DNA of 64,000 nucleotides from Strigops habroptila (lineage: Eukaryota; Chordata; Aves; Psittaciformes; Psittacidae). Below the pieces are notes generated by a model, which saw nothing but the letters and a program-made list of their open reading frames with translations, was not told where the DNA came from and searched no databases. The position numbers and the translations under genes are program-made. This document shows positions 24,601-34,335 of this stretch, in pieces. The stretch is from assembly GCF_004027225.2 (NCBI RefSeq), contig NC_046360.1:856001-920000 (forward strand), given 5' to 3'. Within the stretch, counting starts at the first letter, position 1; every line of letters starts with the position of its first letter.

Positions 24601-27600
24601 TCTCTAGCAGGCCTTGACAGAGGCAATCCCAGTTGCCTCATTCGGAATACCAGTGGGCATTAGTAGCCTCCCAGAGTGATTAAAGTACTTGGGAATCTCT
24701 GATTTTCAGTTTGGGGCCAGGGGTTTCCTCCTGGGTTTTTTACACAGTTATTTTAAAGACCCGTTTGTTCTTGTTTGCGGCAGGTTATAGACATGACGGG
24801 CCGGGAACAGAAGGTTTATTACAGCTACAGCCAGATCAGCCACAAGCACAACATCCCGGATGACAGCCCTCAGCTGCCGCTGGGCAAAGACTCCAAGCCC
24901 CAGGGCTTTGCCTTGCCCGAGCTGGAGCACAACCTGCAGCTCCTCATTGACATCACGGAGCAGGAGATCATCCAGAACGACCGGCAGCTGCAGTTCGAGA
25001 GGGACATGGTTGTCAACCTGACCCATGAGATACAGAAGATATCGGAAGTCCTCTCACACGAGGAGAAGGCAATCAGCAACCTCAGCAAGGTGCTGGAGAT
25101 GGTGGAAGAGTGCGAGAGGCGGATGCAGCCCAGCTGTGAAAATCCCTTGACCTTGGATGAGTGTGCAAAGATCTTTGAGACGCTGCAGGACAAGTACTAC
25201 GAGGAGTACAGAATGTCCGACAGGGTAGACCTGGCAGTGGCAATAGTCTATCCTCTCATGAAAGATTACTTCAAGAACTGGGATCCCTTCAAGGTCTGTA
25301 TCAGTTTGATTTATCTGCAGTTCTTCCTTGATGGTTTAAGTAGTCGGTATTACCTTGACTCCCCCTCCTTCTTGTCCCAAATTCCTGCTCACTCTGGACA
25401 GAAAGAGAAGAAATCAAATCATAACTCCTCTCTGCCACTCTGCACCCGCTCTCAGGCCTTTGCCACAACTGATGGTGGCTGTTCTGTGAAGTGGCTAACC
25501 ATTTAGGAGCTTCTAAGGGTAAAGTCAATCCCTTTCATGGGTGTTGGGAAGAAAAAGCAGATGAAAGCCAAGCCTCTCATTCTTGGTTCTTATCAAAAGC
25601 AGGTGTGTCTCTCAGGCAGTCAGGTACACGCTGTCTATTCCTCAAGTTGTTTAGGCTGTGATAAGTGAGAGTCTGAATCCTCTCTGTACGCCTGAAACAG
25701 TTCAGACTATCCTCTTCTCCCCCTGGAGGTCCATTAAATCCACAAAGTTGGATTTTCCTCTTGTGGGCCTTTACTAATCACAGCTGCAAGCTCCTGGCTT
25801 GCCTCTGAGCAGGTGAGGGAGCTGGAGCCAAGTGTACCATCAGCCTGCTCCCTGTAGGTAGCAGCTGGAGTGAATGACAGAGGATAAAGGCCACCCATGC
25901 CTTCTCATTTCCAGGACTGCACATATGGCACAGAGATCATAGCCAAGTGGAAGAGCCTCCTGGAAAACGACCAGCTGCTGTCACACGGTGGCCAGGACCT
26001 GTCGACAGATGCTTTTCACAGGTAAAGAGCAAAGGGGTTGGACTTTGTGCAGCATCTGCAAGTGCTGCTTCCTCAGGGGTGGAGAAGCACAGCTACAAGT
26101 GTGCTTTCCAGCTGATTCTCCTGATGCGCCTGTTAAAGTCCAGCTGTCAGCTGTAGGAAGAGAAGTCGCTTTTAAATGACAGATACCGTTTGGTTTATTT
26201 AGCCCTGGGGCTGTAGCTTTAAGCTTAGCTTTGATCTGTTTGTATTCCCCCCCCCAGGCTGATGTGGGAAATCTGGATGCCATATGTCAGGAACATAGTG
26301 GCCCGGTGGCAGCCGCGGAACTGCGGGGCGATGGTGGATTTCTTGGACAGCTGGGTAAACGTTGTTCCTGTCTGGATCCTGGATAACATTCTGGATCAGC
26401 TCATCTTCCCCAAGCTTCAGAAGGAGGTAGGGTGAGAGGGCTGCGTTGAGGGAGGTTGTGCTCTGAACTAGAGTTTGAATTCAGTCAAGTAGAGCTTTTA
26501 AAATCCCTGTTTGCTGCCTCTGCACTGAGGACTTAGGGATTGCTTTATGGCTCTTTGCATCTGGCCAGATATAATGCTAACAGATGGACATATTTTAATC
26601 TTCAAGGTTGAAAGCTGGAATCCTTTGACAGACACAGTCCCAATCCATTCCTGGATCCACCCCTGGCTCCCCCTGATGCAGGTGCGGCTGGAGCCGCTGT
26701 ATTCCCCCATCAGGAACAAGCTGGCCAATGCGCTGCAGAAGTGGCATCCCAGCGACTCCTCTGCCAAACTTATCCTGCAGCCCTGGAAGGATGTGTTCAC
26801 TCCTGGGTCCTGGGAGGCTTTCATGGTCAAAAACATCGTGCCTAAACTAGGTGAGAAGGCAAACAGCTCTGCATTCCTGGCATCTGCTGGTTGCCACCTT
26901 CCCCTTTACCCCGAGAAAAGACACGTGTTAACCTGACTGTGGTGTTACCTCAAATAATAATATGAAGTGTCTCAGTTCTGGCAGCAAATTGCAGTAGCTG
27001 GGACTGGCAGCACACTGTTGGGGTGGCAGGGATCTGCCAAACAGTTTAAAGACCCCAAGTGTCCCTTAGGGCAGTGCAGGTGCTCCTCAAGCCCTGTGTG
27101 TTGCTCGTGAGATAGGTCAGGCGCTGACAAAACTGAGTCAGGTTCTTTTCTAACTCTTCTCCCCCTTTTCCCAGGGATGTGTTTGAACGAGCTCATCATA
27201 AACCCTCACCAGCAGCACATGGATGCCTTCTACTGGGTGATCGACTGGGAGGGGATGATTTCTGTCTCCAGTCTTGTTGGGCTGCTGGAGAAACACTTCT
27301 TCCCAAAGTGGCTGCAGGTGAGAGGCTGTGAGGGCTGAGGGAACAGGCCCGATTACCTGTGTTTTAGTGACTTCTGCCTTAGAAATTGCTACCCCAGTGC
27401 TGAAATGCTTTAACTGCCACTAGTTACTGGGGTGATTTCCACTTGTAGCTCCATACACATCAGAACAGACTGGGTGAAAGCTCAGTAATAACCTAAGTGG
27501 CAGTCAGGACTCTTCCATAAATGTACCAGTCCTGCTGCATTTATCTGTCCTGTTGTTTTGCAGGTGCTGTGCTCTTGGCTGAGTAACAGCCCCAATTATG

Positions 27601-28566
27601 AAGAGATCACAAAGTGGTACCTGGGTTGGAAGTCCATGTTCTCAGACCAAGTGTTGGCACATCCATCCATCAAAGACAAATTTAATGAAGCTCTTGATAT
27701 CATGAACCGGGCTGTCTCCTCCAGTGTCGGTAGGTGCCTTGTGGTGATGGCCTGTGTTTAGGCAGTATTGTAGCAGCTCCTGGGAGCAGTGACCATGCAA
27801 AATGATACTATAGGCAAGTGTTGCACGAAGAGGAATTCACCTATTGAGAAATAGGACAAGGGGAATGGCTTTAACCTGCCAGAGGGGAGATTGAGATGAG
27901 CTCTGAGGCAGAAGCTCTTCCCTGTGAGGGTGCTGAGGCGCTGGCACAGGGTGCCCAGAGAAGCTGTGGCTGCCCCATCCCTGGCAGTGTTCAAGGCCAG
28001 GTTGGACACAGGGGCTTGGAGCAACCTGCTCTAGTGGAAGGTGTCCCTGCCCGTGGCAGGGGGTTGGAGCTGGAGGAGCTTTAAGGTCCCTCCCAGCACA
28101 AACAAGTCCATAATTCTATGACTTTGTGTGTCCTGAACTGGAGTTTACCCCCAGACCTTGCGCTGGGAATGCCGTGGGCCCTTGTTCTCACCTGTTGTGT
28201 CTCCCCCCAGGCGGGTACATGCAGCCGGGCGCGCGGGAGAACATCGCTTACCTGACGCACACCGAGCGGAGGAAGGACTTCCAGTACGAGGCCATGCAGG
28301 AGCGGCGGGAGGCCGAGAACATGGCCCAGCGCGGCATCGGCGTGGCTGCCAGCTCCGTGCCCATGAACTTCAAGGACCTCATTCAGACTAAGGCGGAGGA
28401 GCACAACATCGTTTTCATGCCCGTCATCGGGAAGCGGCACGAAGGGAAGCAGCTCTACACCTTCGGCCGCATCGTCATCTACATCGACAGGGGCGTTGTG
28501 TTCGTGCAGGGGGAGAAGACGTGGGTGCCCACCTCCCTCCAGAGCCTCATCGACATGGCCAAGTGA
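21617..28566 (+). CDS. TFIP11: Tuftelin-interacting protein 11 (spliceosome disassembly factor)
   Basis: Nuclear G-patch protein, orthologue of yeast Ntr1. It activates the helicase DHX15 to take apart the intron-lariat spliceosome. Twelve coding exons: 21617-21813, 22084-22237, 22627-22783, 23296-23423, 23881-24033, 24784-25293, 25915-26021, 26258-26426, 26607-26850, 27175-27317, 27564-27729 and 28211-28566, totalling 2484 bases and 827 residues. An acidic N-terminal TIP_N region ([21 protein letters not shown]) is followed by the G-patch at about 144-190 ([18 protein letters not shown], then GLGKNAQGI) and a GCFC-type C-terminal region ending [10 protein letters not shown]. The exon 2 acceptor could also be used six bases downstream (22090), which would drop two residues; the chosen one keeps vertebrate length. 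The exon 6 donor (AAG|GTCTGT) is weak. The gene appears intact. Confidence 0.98.
27850..28122 (+). mobile_element. CR1 LINE 3' fragment in the last TFIP11 intron
   Basis: A longer 3' fragment that starts near AGGACAAGGGGAATGGC, includes GAGGGTGCTGAGGCGCTGG and ends with AATTCTATGA, the canonical CR1 3' octamer. It lies 88 bp upstream of the final coding exon. Positions 27864-28054 look identical by eye to 53390-53580. Confidence 0.93.
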
Positions 28567-28624
28567 GGCCCTGCTTTGGACTGCCCAGACCAGCTTGTGG
28601 ATGCTTTTAGTGTGACTCTCTTGC

Positions 28625-28630
28625 AATAAA
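28625..28630 (+). promoter_or_regulatory. TFIP11: TFIP11 poly(A) signal (AATAAA)
   Basis: AATAAA lies about 60 bp after the stop codon, giving a very short 3'UTR typical of this gene. Confidence 0.85.
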
Positions 28631-28649
28631 GAGAGGGATTTGTAAATAG

Positions 28650-29150
28650 ACTGAGGCTGTGGCTGTGCGCCAGGACTTTTTTCCTAAAAGAGCTGTTGAG
28701 GCAGTGTCAAGAGATGAGATGACACGTGGGAGTTGGCGTGACAGGAGGAACAAGTGTTTCAGTGCTTGTGTAACTGCCACCAGTGACAGGTTTAGCAGCG
28801 TGTGGAAGGGACCGTGGGCACTGATTCTGTGCTCCCACGAGAGGAGCGAGGGCTGGTCTGGAAAAGTCCCCCAGCTCTCCAGTGACAGAGTGCCTGCTGC
28901 ACTGCTCTGGCAGCAAGTTACTGGCCCTCTCTGCCACATGACACATCCCACTGCTGCCCAGCTGTGCTGGTGGCTCCTTCAGCCCGGTGCCCAGCCATGG
29001 GTGCTGGGCCCCTCAGCCCAGAGCTGGAACATGAGGGGATTTTTACCCCGCAAATCACAGACTGTGTGCTGCAGTGTAGGTGGTGTGAGAGGTGGGTTTT
29101 AGTTAAATTAATGTGCTGTCGTTGAGGTAAATCAAAGCAGAGCTTTACCT
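28650..29150. other. TFIP11-SRRD intergenic spacer
   Basis: About 500 bp between two convergent poly(A) signals. I see no gene, repeat or RNA here. Confidence 0.6.
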
Positions 29151-29156
29151 TTTATT
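29151..29156 (-). promoter_or_regulatory. SRRD: Probable SRRD poly(A) signal (AATAAA on the minus strand)
   Basis: TTTATT on the plus strand reads AATAAA on the minus strand. I found no other AATAAA on that strand between the SRRD stop codon and this point. With the CR1 insertion removed, it would lie about 145 bp after the stop codon, a normal distance for a short 3'UTR. Confidence 0.55.
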
Positions 29157-29260
29157 AAATAAGATACAAAACTGTCCCCTCATGCTCAGTGTTCGGGTGC
29201 TGCCACTTTTTGGCAGAGCACAACCCCATGTCCGTGCTTGAGCTTCATTGCAGAACCTGC

Positions 29261-32200
29261 AGAGCCTCACGCTCGCAGGCCCTGGTCCTCATGGGGGACT
29301 TCAACCATCCTGACATCTGTTGGAGGGACGGTACGGCCCGGCACAAGCAATCCAGGAGGTTCCTCGATTGTGTGAAAGACAACTTCCTCTTTCAAGCAGT
29401 AGAGGAGCCGACAAGGAGAGGTGCCATGCTGGACCTTGTGCTTACCAACAGGGAGGGACTGGTTGGAAATGTGATGTCCAGGGCAGCCTTGGCTCTAGTG
29501 ATCATGAGATGGTTGAGTTTGAGATCCTCAGGACGGTGAGAAGAGCGTGCAGCAAGCTCACTGCCCTGGACTTCAAGAAAGCAGACTTAGGCCTCTTCAG
29601 GAACCTCCTTAGTAAGGTTTCATGGGATACGGTCCTAGAGGGCAGGGGGGCCCAAGATCCTTGGAGCATCCACCACCTCCCTGGGCAACCCATTCCAGTG
29701 CTTCACCACCCTCACTGTAAAGAACTTCTTCCTTATATCTAATCTAAACTTCCCCTGTTTAAGTTTGAACCCATTACCCCTTGTCCTACCACTACAGTCC
29801 CTAAGGAAGAGTCCCTCCCCAGCATCCTTGTAGACCCCCTTCAGATACTGGAAGGCTGCTCTGAGGTCTCCACGCAGCCTTCTCTTCTCCAGGCTGAACA
29901 GCCCCAACTCTCTCAGCCTGTCTTCATACGGGAGGTGCTCCAGCCCCCTTATCATCCTCGTGGCCCTCCTCTGGACTCGCTCCAACAGCTCCATGTCCTT
30001 TTTATGTTGAGGACACCAGAACTGTACACAGTACTCCAAGTGAGGTCTCACGAGAGCAGAGTAGAGGGGCAGGATCACCTCCTTTGACCTGCTGGTCACG
30101 CTTCTTTTGATGCAGCCCAGGACACGGTTGGTTTCTGGGCTGCAAGCGTGCACTGCCGGCTCATGTTAAGCTGGCAGCAGTGCCTGGCCTGAGGAGCTGT
30201 GCCCAGCGAGGACCAGGCTCTCCTCCTGGCCACCACTCCTGTGCCCAGGACTGCTTGCAAACAGGGGCAATATTCATAGAACCACAGGCTGGGTTTGAAG
30301 GGACCTTAAAGCTCCTCCAGTTCCAACCCCTGCCACGGGCAGGGACACCTTCCACTAGAGCAGGTTGCTCCAAGCCCCTGTGTCCAACCTGGCCTTGAAC
30401 ACTGCCAGGGATGGGGCAGCCCAAGGCTGCTGGTTGATATTCAAGGATCACCTGCTACGTGCTCAAGAGTGTTGCATCCCGACTAGAAGAAAGTGCAGCA
30501 GGAGGGCCAGGAGACCTCCATGGATGGACAAGGAGCTGCTGAGGAAACTTAGAGGGAAAAAAGAAGCTTATAGAAGGTGGAAGCGAGGACAGGCCACCTG
30601 GGAAGAATATAGGAGCATTGCCCGAGAAGCTAGGGACCAGGTTAGGAAAGCTAAGGCCCAGCTAGAATTAAGTTTGGCAAGGGATGTAAAAGATAACAGG
30701 AAAGGATTCTATAGATACGTAGCAAATAAAAGACAGGCTAGGGACAATGTAGGCCCTCTCCAGAAGCTATCAGGAGAACTGGCTACCATGGATTTGGAGA
30801 AGGCTGAGGTTCTTAATGACTTCTTTGCCTCAGTCTTCACCAGCAAATGCTCTGACCACACAACCCAAGTCTTGGAAAGCAAATGCAGGGACTGTGAGAA
30901 TGAAGACCTTAGGCCCACTGTAGGAGAGGATCAGGTTCGAGACCATCTTAAGAACCTGAACGTGCACAAGTCCATGGGACCTGATGAAATCCATCCACGG
31001 GTCCTGAAGGAGCTGGCGAATGAAGTTGCTAAGCCACTGTCCATCATATTTGAAAAATCCTGGCAGTCAGGTGAAGTTCCCGATGACTGGAAGAAGGGTA
31101 ATATAACCCCCGTTTTCAAGAAGGGGAAGGTGGAAGACCCGGGGAACTACAGACCAGTCAGTCTCACCTCTGTGCCTGGCAAAATCTTGGAACAGTTTCT
31201 CCTGGAAAACATGCTAAGGCACATGACAAACAACGAGGTGGTTGGTGACAGCCAACATGGCTTCACTAAGGGGAAATCCTGCCTGACCAATCTGGTGGCC
31301 TTCTATGATGGAGCCACGGAACTGATGGACAGCAGCAGAGCAGTTGACGTCATCTACCTGGACTTGTGCAAAGCGTTCGACACTGTCCCACATGACATCC
31401 TTGTCTCTAAATTGGAGAGACATCAATTTGATAGATGGACCACTCGGTGGATAAAGAACTGGCTCGATGGCCGCACGCAAAGAGTTGTGGTAAATGGCTC
31501 GATGTCCAGTTGGAAACCTGTAACGAGTGGTGTCCCTCAGGGATCGGTGTTGGGACCGGTCCTGTTCAACATCTTTGTCGGCGACATGGACAGTGGGATT
31601 GAGTGCGCCCTCAGCAAGTTTGCCGACGACACCAAGCTGTGTGGTTCGGTTGATACGCTGGAGGGAAGGGATGCCATCCAGAGGGACCTTGACACGCTTG
31701 TGAGGTGGGCCGATGCCAACCTTCTGAAGTTTAACCAAGCCAAGTGCAAGGTCCTACACCTGGGTCGGGGCAACCCCAGGCACTGCTACAGGTTGGGCAG
31801 AGAAGAGATTCAGAGCAGCCCTGCAGAAAAGGACTTGGGGGTGTTGGTTGACGAGAAGCTTAACATGAGCCGGCAGTGTGCGCTTGCAGCCCAGAAAGCC
31901 AACCGTATCCTGGGCTGCATCAAAAGAAGCGTGACCAGCAGGTCAAAGGAGGTGATCCTGCCCCTCTACTCTGCTCTTGTGAGACCTCACTTGGAGTACT
32001 GCGTACAGTTCTGGTTCCTCAACATAAAAAGGACATGGAGCTGTTGGAGCGAGTCCAGAGGAGGGCCACGAGGATGATAAGGGGGCTGGAGCACCTCCTG
32101 TATGAAGGCAGGCTGAGAGACTTGGGGCTGTTCAGCCTGGAGAAGAGAAGGCTGCGTGGTGACCTCAGAGCAGCCTTCCAGTATCTGAAGGGGGTCTACA

Positions 32201-32512
32201 AGGATGCTGGGGAGGGACTCTTCCTTAGGGACTGTAGTGGTAGGACAAGGGGTAATGGGTTCAAACTTAAACAGGGGAAGTTTAGACTAGATATAAGGAA
32301 GAAGTTCTTTACAGTGAGGGTGGTGAAGCACTGGAATGGGTTGCCCAGGGAGGTTGTGGATGCTCCATCCCTGGCGGTGTTCAAGGCTAGGTTGGACAGA
32401 GCCTTGAGCCACGTGGTTTAGGGCAAGGTGTCCCTGCCCATGGCAGGGGGGTTGGAACTAGATGATCTTAAGGTCCTTTCCAAGCCTTACGATTCTATGA
32501 TTCTATGATTCT
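29261..32512 (+). mobile_element. CR1 LINE, 5' truncated in the endonuclease, split by a nested insertion
   Basis: The element keeps the end of its endonuclease: the GDFNHPDICW motif near 29296-29325 and, in a shifted frame, SDHEMVEF, so there is one frameshift near 29490. After a 769-bp interruption come the remaining ORF2 region and the reverse transcriptase, with FADDTKL at 31619-31639 and upstream motifs [14 protein letters not shown] and [14 protein letters not shown] one-base deletion near 32016 breaks the last part of the frame. The 3' end is three copies of the ATTCTATG-type octamer. AACCTGC occurs immediately before the element (29254-29260) and immediately after (32513-32519), a likely 7-bp target-site duplication. 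The element is on the plus strand, antisense to SRRD, and looks relatively young because most of ORF2 is open. Confidence 0.93.
29657..30418 (-). mobile_element. Nested composite insertion inside the CR1 element
   Basis: A 762-bp insert flanked by GCCCAAG at 29650-29656 and 30419-30425. Removing the insert plus one copy of that repeat (769 bp) joins EGRGAQ to GCWLIFKDH in one reading frame, as expected for a precise insertion with target-site duplication. The insert has three parts on the plus strand: 29663-30172, an inverted CR1 ORF2 C-terminal/3' region; about 30173-30270, unique sequence; and 30271-30418, an inverted CR1 3' end of a different subfamily. It carries no tail at the expected 3' edge, so it is not a plain CR1 retrotransposition product. 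Confidence 0.8.
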
Positions 32513-32546
32513 AACCTGCCACGTGAAGAGACGTGGCCCCGAGGGC

Positions 32547-34202
32547 TCAGGCCTGGGCAGCAGCAGGACAGCACCGCTCGGCTCCGTCCCCCCTCCTGAT
32601 GATCTCCAGGTCGTCACAGTCTTGGTACATCGGCTCCTCCAGGAAGTCCCAGACCTCGGGGGAGAGTTCCTGCAGCTTTTGGAGGGGAAACCAGTGCACA
32701 GAGGTATCATTGAAGGTGTCCAGGTAGCGAGGGTGAGCGGGGAGCGCCGCTTCCTCCGTCCCTTTCAACACCTGGAGAGCAGTTGGGGAAAGAGTTATGT
32801 GTGATGGAGAGGAACATGGCAGAAAAGTCCAGTGAAGAGTCAGTGAAGGTGAGGCTGGTGTTATGTTAACTTCAACCCGTACGCAGTGTGTTCTGAGTGA
32901 GTCTGAAGTGATTCATTTCTCTGTTGTGGCAGCCAGGAAAAAAGGGTTTAAAAATACCCACCCTGTTCCACCTGCAGTTAACTCCTTTTCTCATTAAAAG
33001 GTACTTTGTCAACACAAAACCATGATGTTAACAAACTAGTGTCCCTTACCTTTGCTATGTAAGAATAATCTCTTTCCAATACTCTTGACAACAGCCTGGA
33101 ATGACAGAAGGTAGCATTAAACAATACTCTGAATTTAGACAGCCATTGTGCATCAGTGTGGGGGACAGAGGAGGTGGCCGATGGCTGCAAACCAGACAGC
33201 AAGAAAGTGAGCAGAAGGTGGAAATCAGTGTCAGAAGCAATACAAACCAGCGTAAAGGAAGGAAGGTGGCGCTGGAGGCCTCAGCCCCTGTCCCCGCGGG
33301 TGCACCCACCTCTCCTCCATCCCTTGGAAGCTGTTCCCGATGATGACCATTTTGGACAGGGCCTCTGCCGACCAGTTCCTCCACAGCAGGTTGTTGTACA
33401 GGGCTTTCCCGCAGTGCACCATGTAGAACACCGTGGCTGACCCCTCAACGTCGTGTTTCCCCTCCTGCAGGTAAACCACCGCTACAGTCGCTCCCCGGCA
33501 GCACGGACCCGACGGTAACACCCTCCCTCCCCTTGCCCGCGCCGGTCGCTGCCCGGGCCCGCTCACCTCGTTCTCGGGGAGCAGCCTCATCCCGAGCTGC
33601 CGCAGCGCAGCCGCCTCCCGGGGGGAGAACGCGGGGTCGAACAGCGAGCACCGTCCGGGGGGCACCTGCGGGGAGAGGGGCGGGTGAGGGGGACCCCCCA
33701 CCCCGGTTACCGCCACCCCGGTTACCGCCACCCCGGTGCCCGCGGCCCTACCCGCAGCTCCTCCAGCAGCAGCAGCAGGAAGGCCAGTTGGTACCGGGCC
33801 GCGGGGCACGCTGCGAACCGGCCCAGCCCGTAGCACACGCAGCGGGCGGGGGGCTCCGCGCTGCGGCCCAGCGGCGCCCGCACGGCTCCTGCGGGCACGG
33901 AGAGAGGCGTCAGCCCCGGCGGGGCGCGGCCCGGCCCCCGCCGCGCCCCCGCCGCACGCACCGGCGCTCGCCGCCCAGAACCCGGAGCTCAGCAGATCGT
34001 CCCTGCGGGGAGAGCGCGGGTCAGCGGGGCCGCGGGCAGCACCGGGGGGCGCGGGGCCGGGCCCGGGCACTCACCGCGCCTCCCGCAGCCGCCGCAGCAC
34101 CGCGCCGCCGCCCTCATCATCCTCATCCTGCTCCTGCTCCGCCGCCCGGCCCCGCCGCCGCCGCCGCCCGCCCGCGGGCCGCCACCCGCCCGCCGCCGCC
34201 AT
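32547..34202 (-). CDS. SRRD: SRR1 domain-containing protein
   Basis: Vertebrate member of the SRR1-like family, named after a plant clock/light-signalling gene. A role in haem-linked and circadian regulation has been suggested; molecular function is not established. Seven minus-strand exons: 34202-34075, 34002-33962, 33888-33752, 33665-33567, 33464-33310, 33095-33050 and 32771-32547, summing to 831 bases and 276 residues with consistent phases. The N-terminus is short, Gly/Arg-rich then acidic (EQEQDEDDE). The SRR1 domain follows: CVCYGLGRF, then [44 protein letters not shown] and [14 protein letters not shown]. It is about 60 residues shorter than human SRRD, mostly at the N-terminus. The poly(A) signal appears displaced to 29.15 kb by a CR1 insertion. 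Confidence 0.95.
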
Positions 34203-34335
34203 GCACCGCCCGCCGGCCGCCGTAGCGCGGCCACGTGGCACGTCATGGGACCGGAAGCGGCGGAGGCAGGAGCGGGCTGCCCGGCCCCGGCGGCAGCGGC
34301 CCCGGCGGCAGCGGCCCCGCCGCGGCCCCCCAGCG
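34203..34335. promoter_or_regulatory. Bidirectional SRRD/HPS4 promoter
   Basis: Only 133 bp separate the two divergent start codons, so the genes must share a GC-rich, TATA-less promoter. It contains an E-box CACGTG (34232-34237), an ACGTCA CRE half-site (34240-34245) and an ETS core CCGGAAG (34251-34257), followed by about three copies of GGCCCCGGCGGCAGC (34282-34325) that probably lie in the HPS4 5'UTR. Confidence 0.75.
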
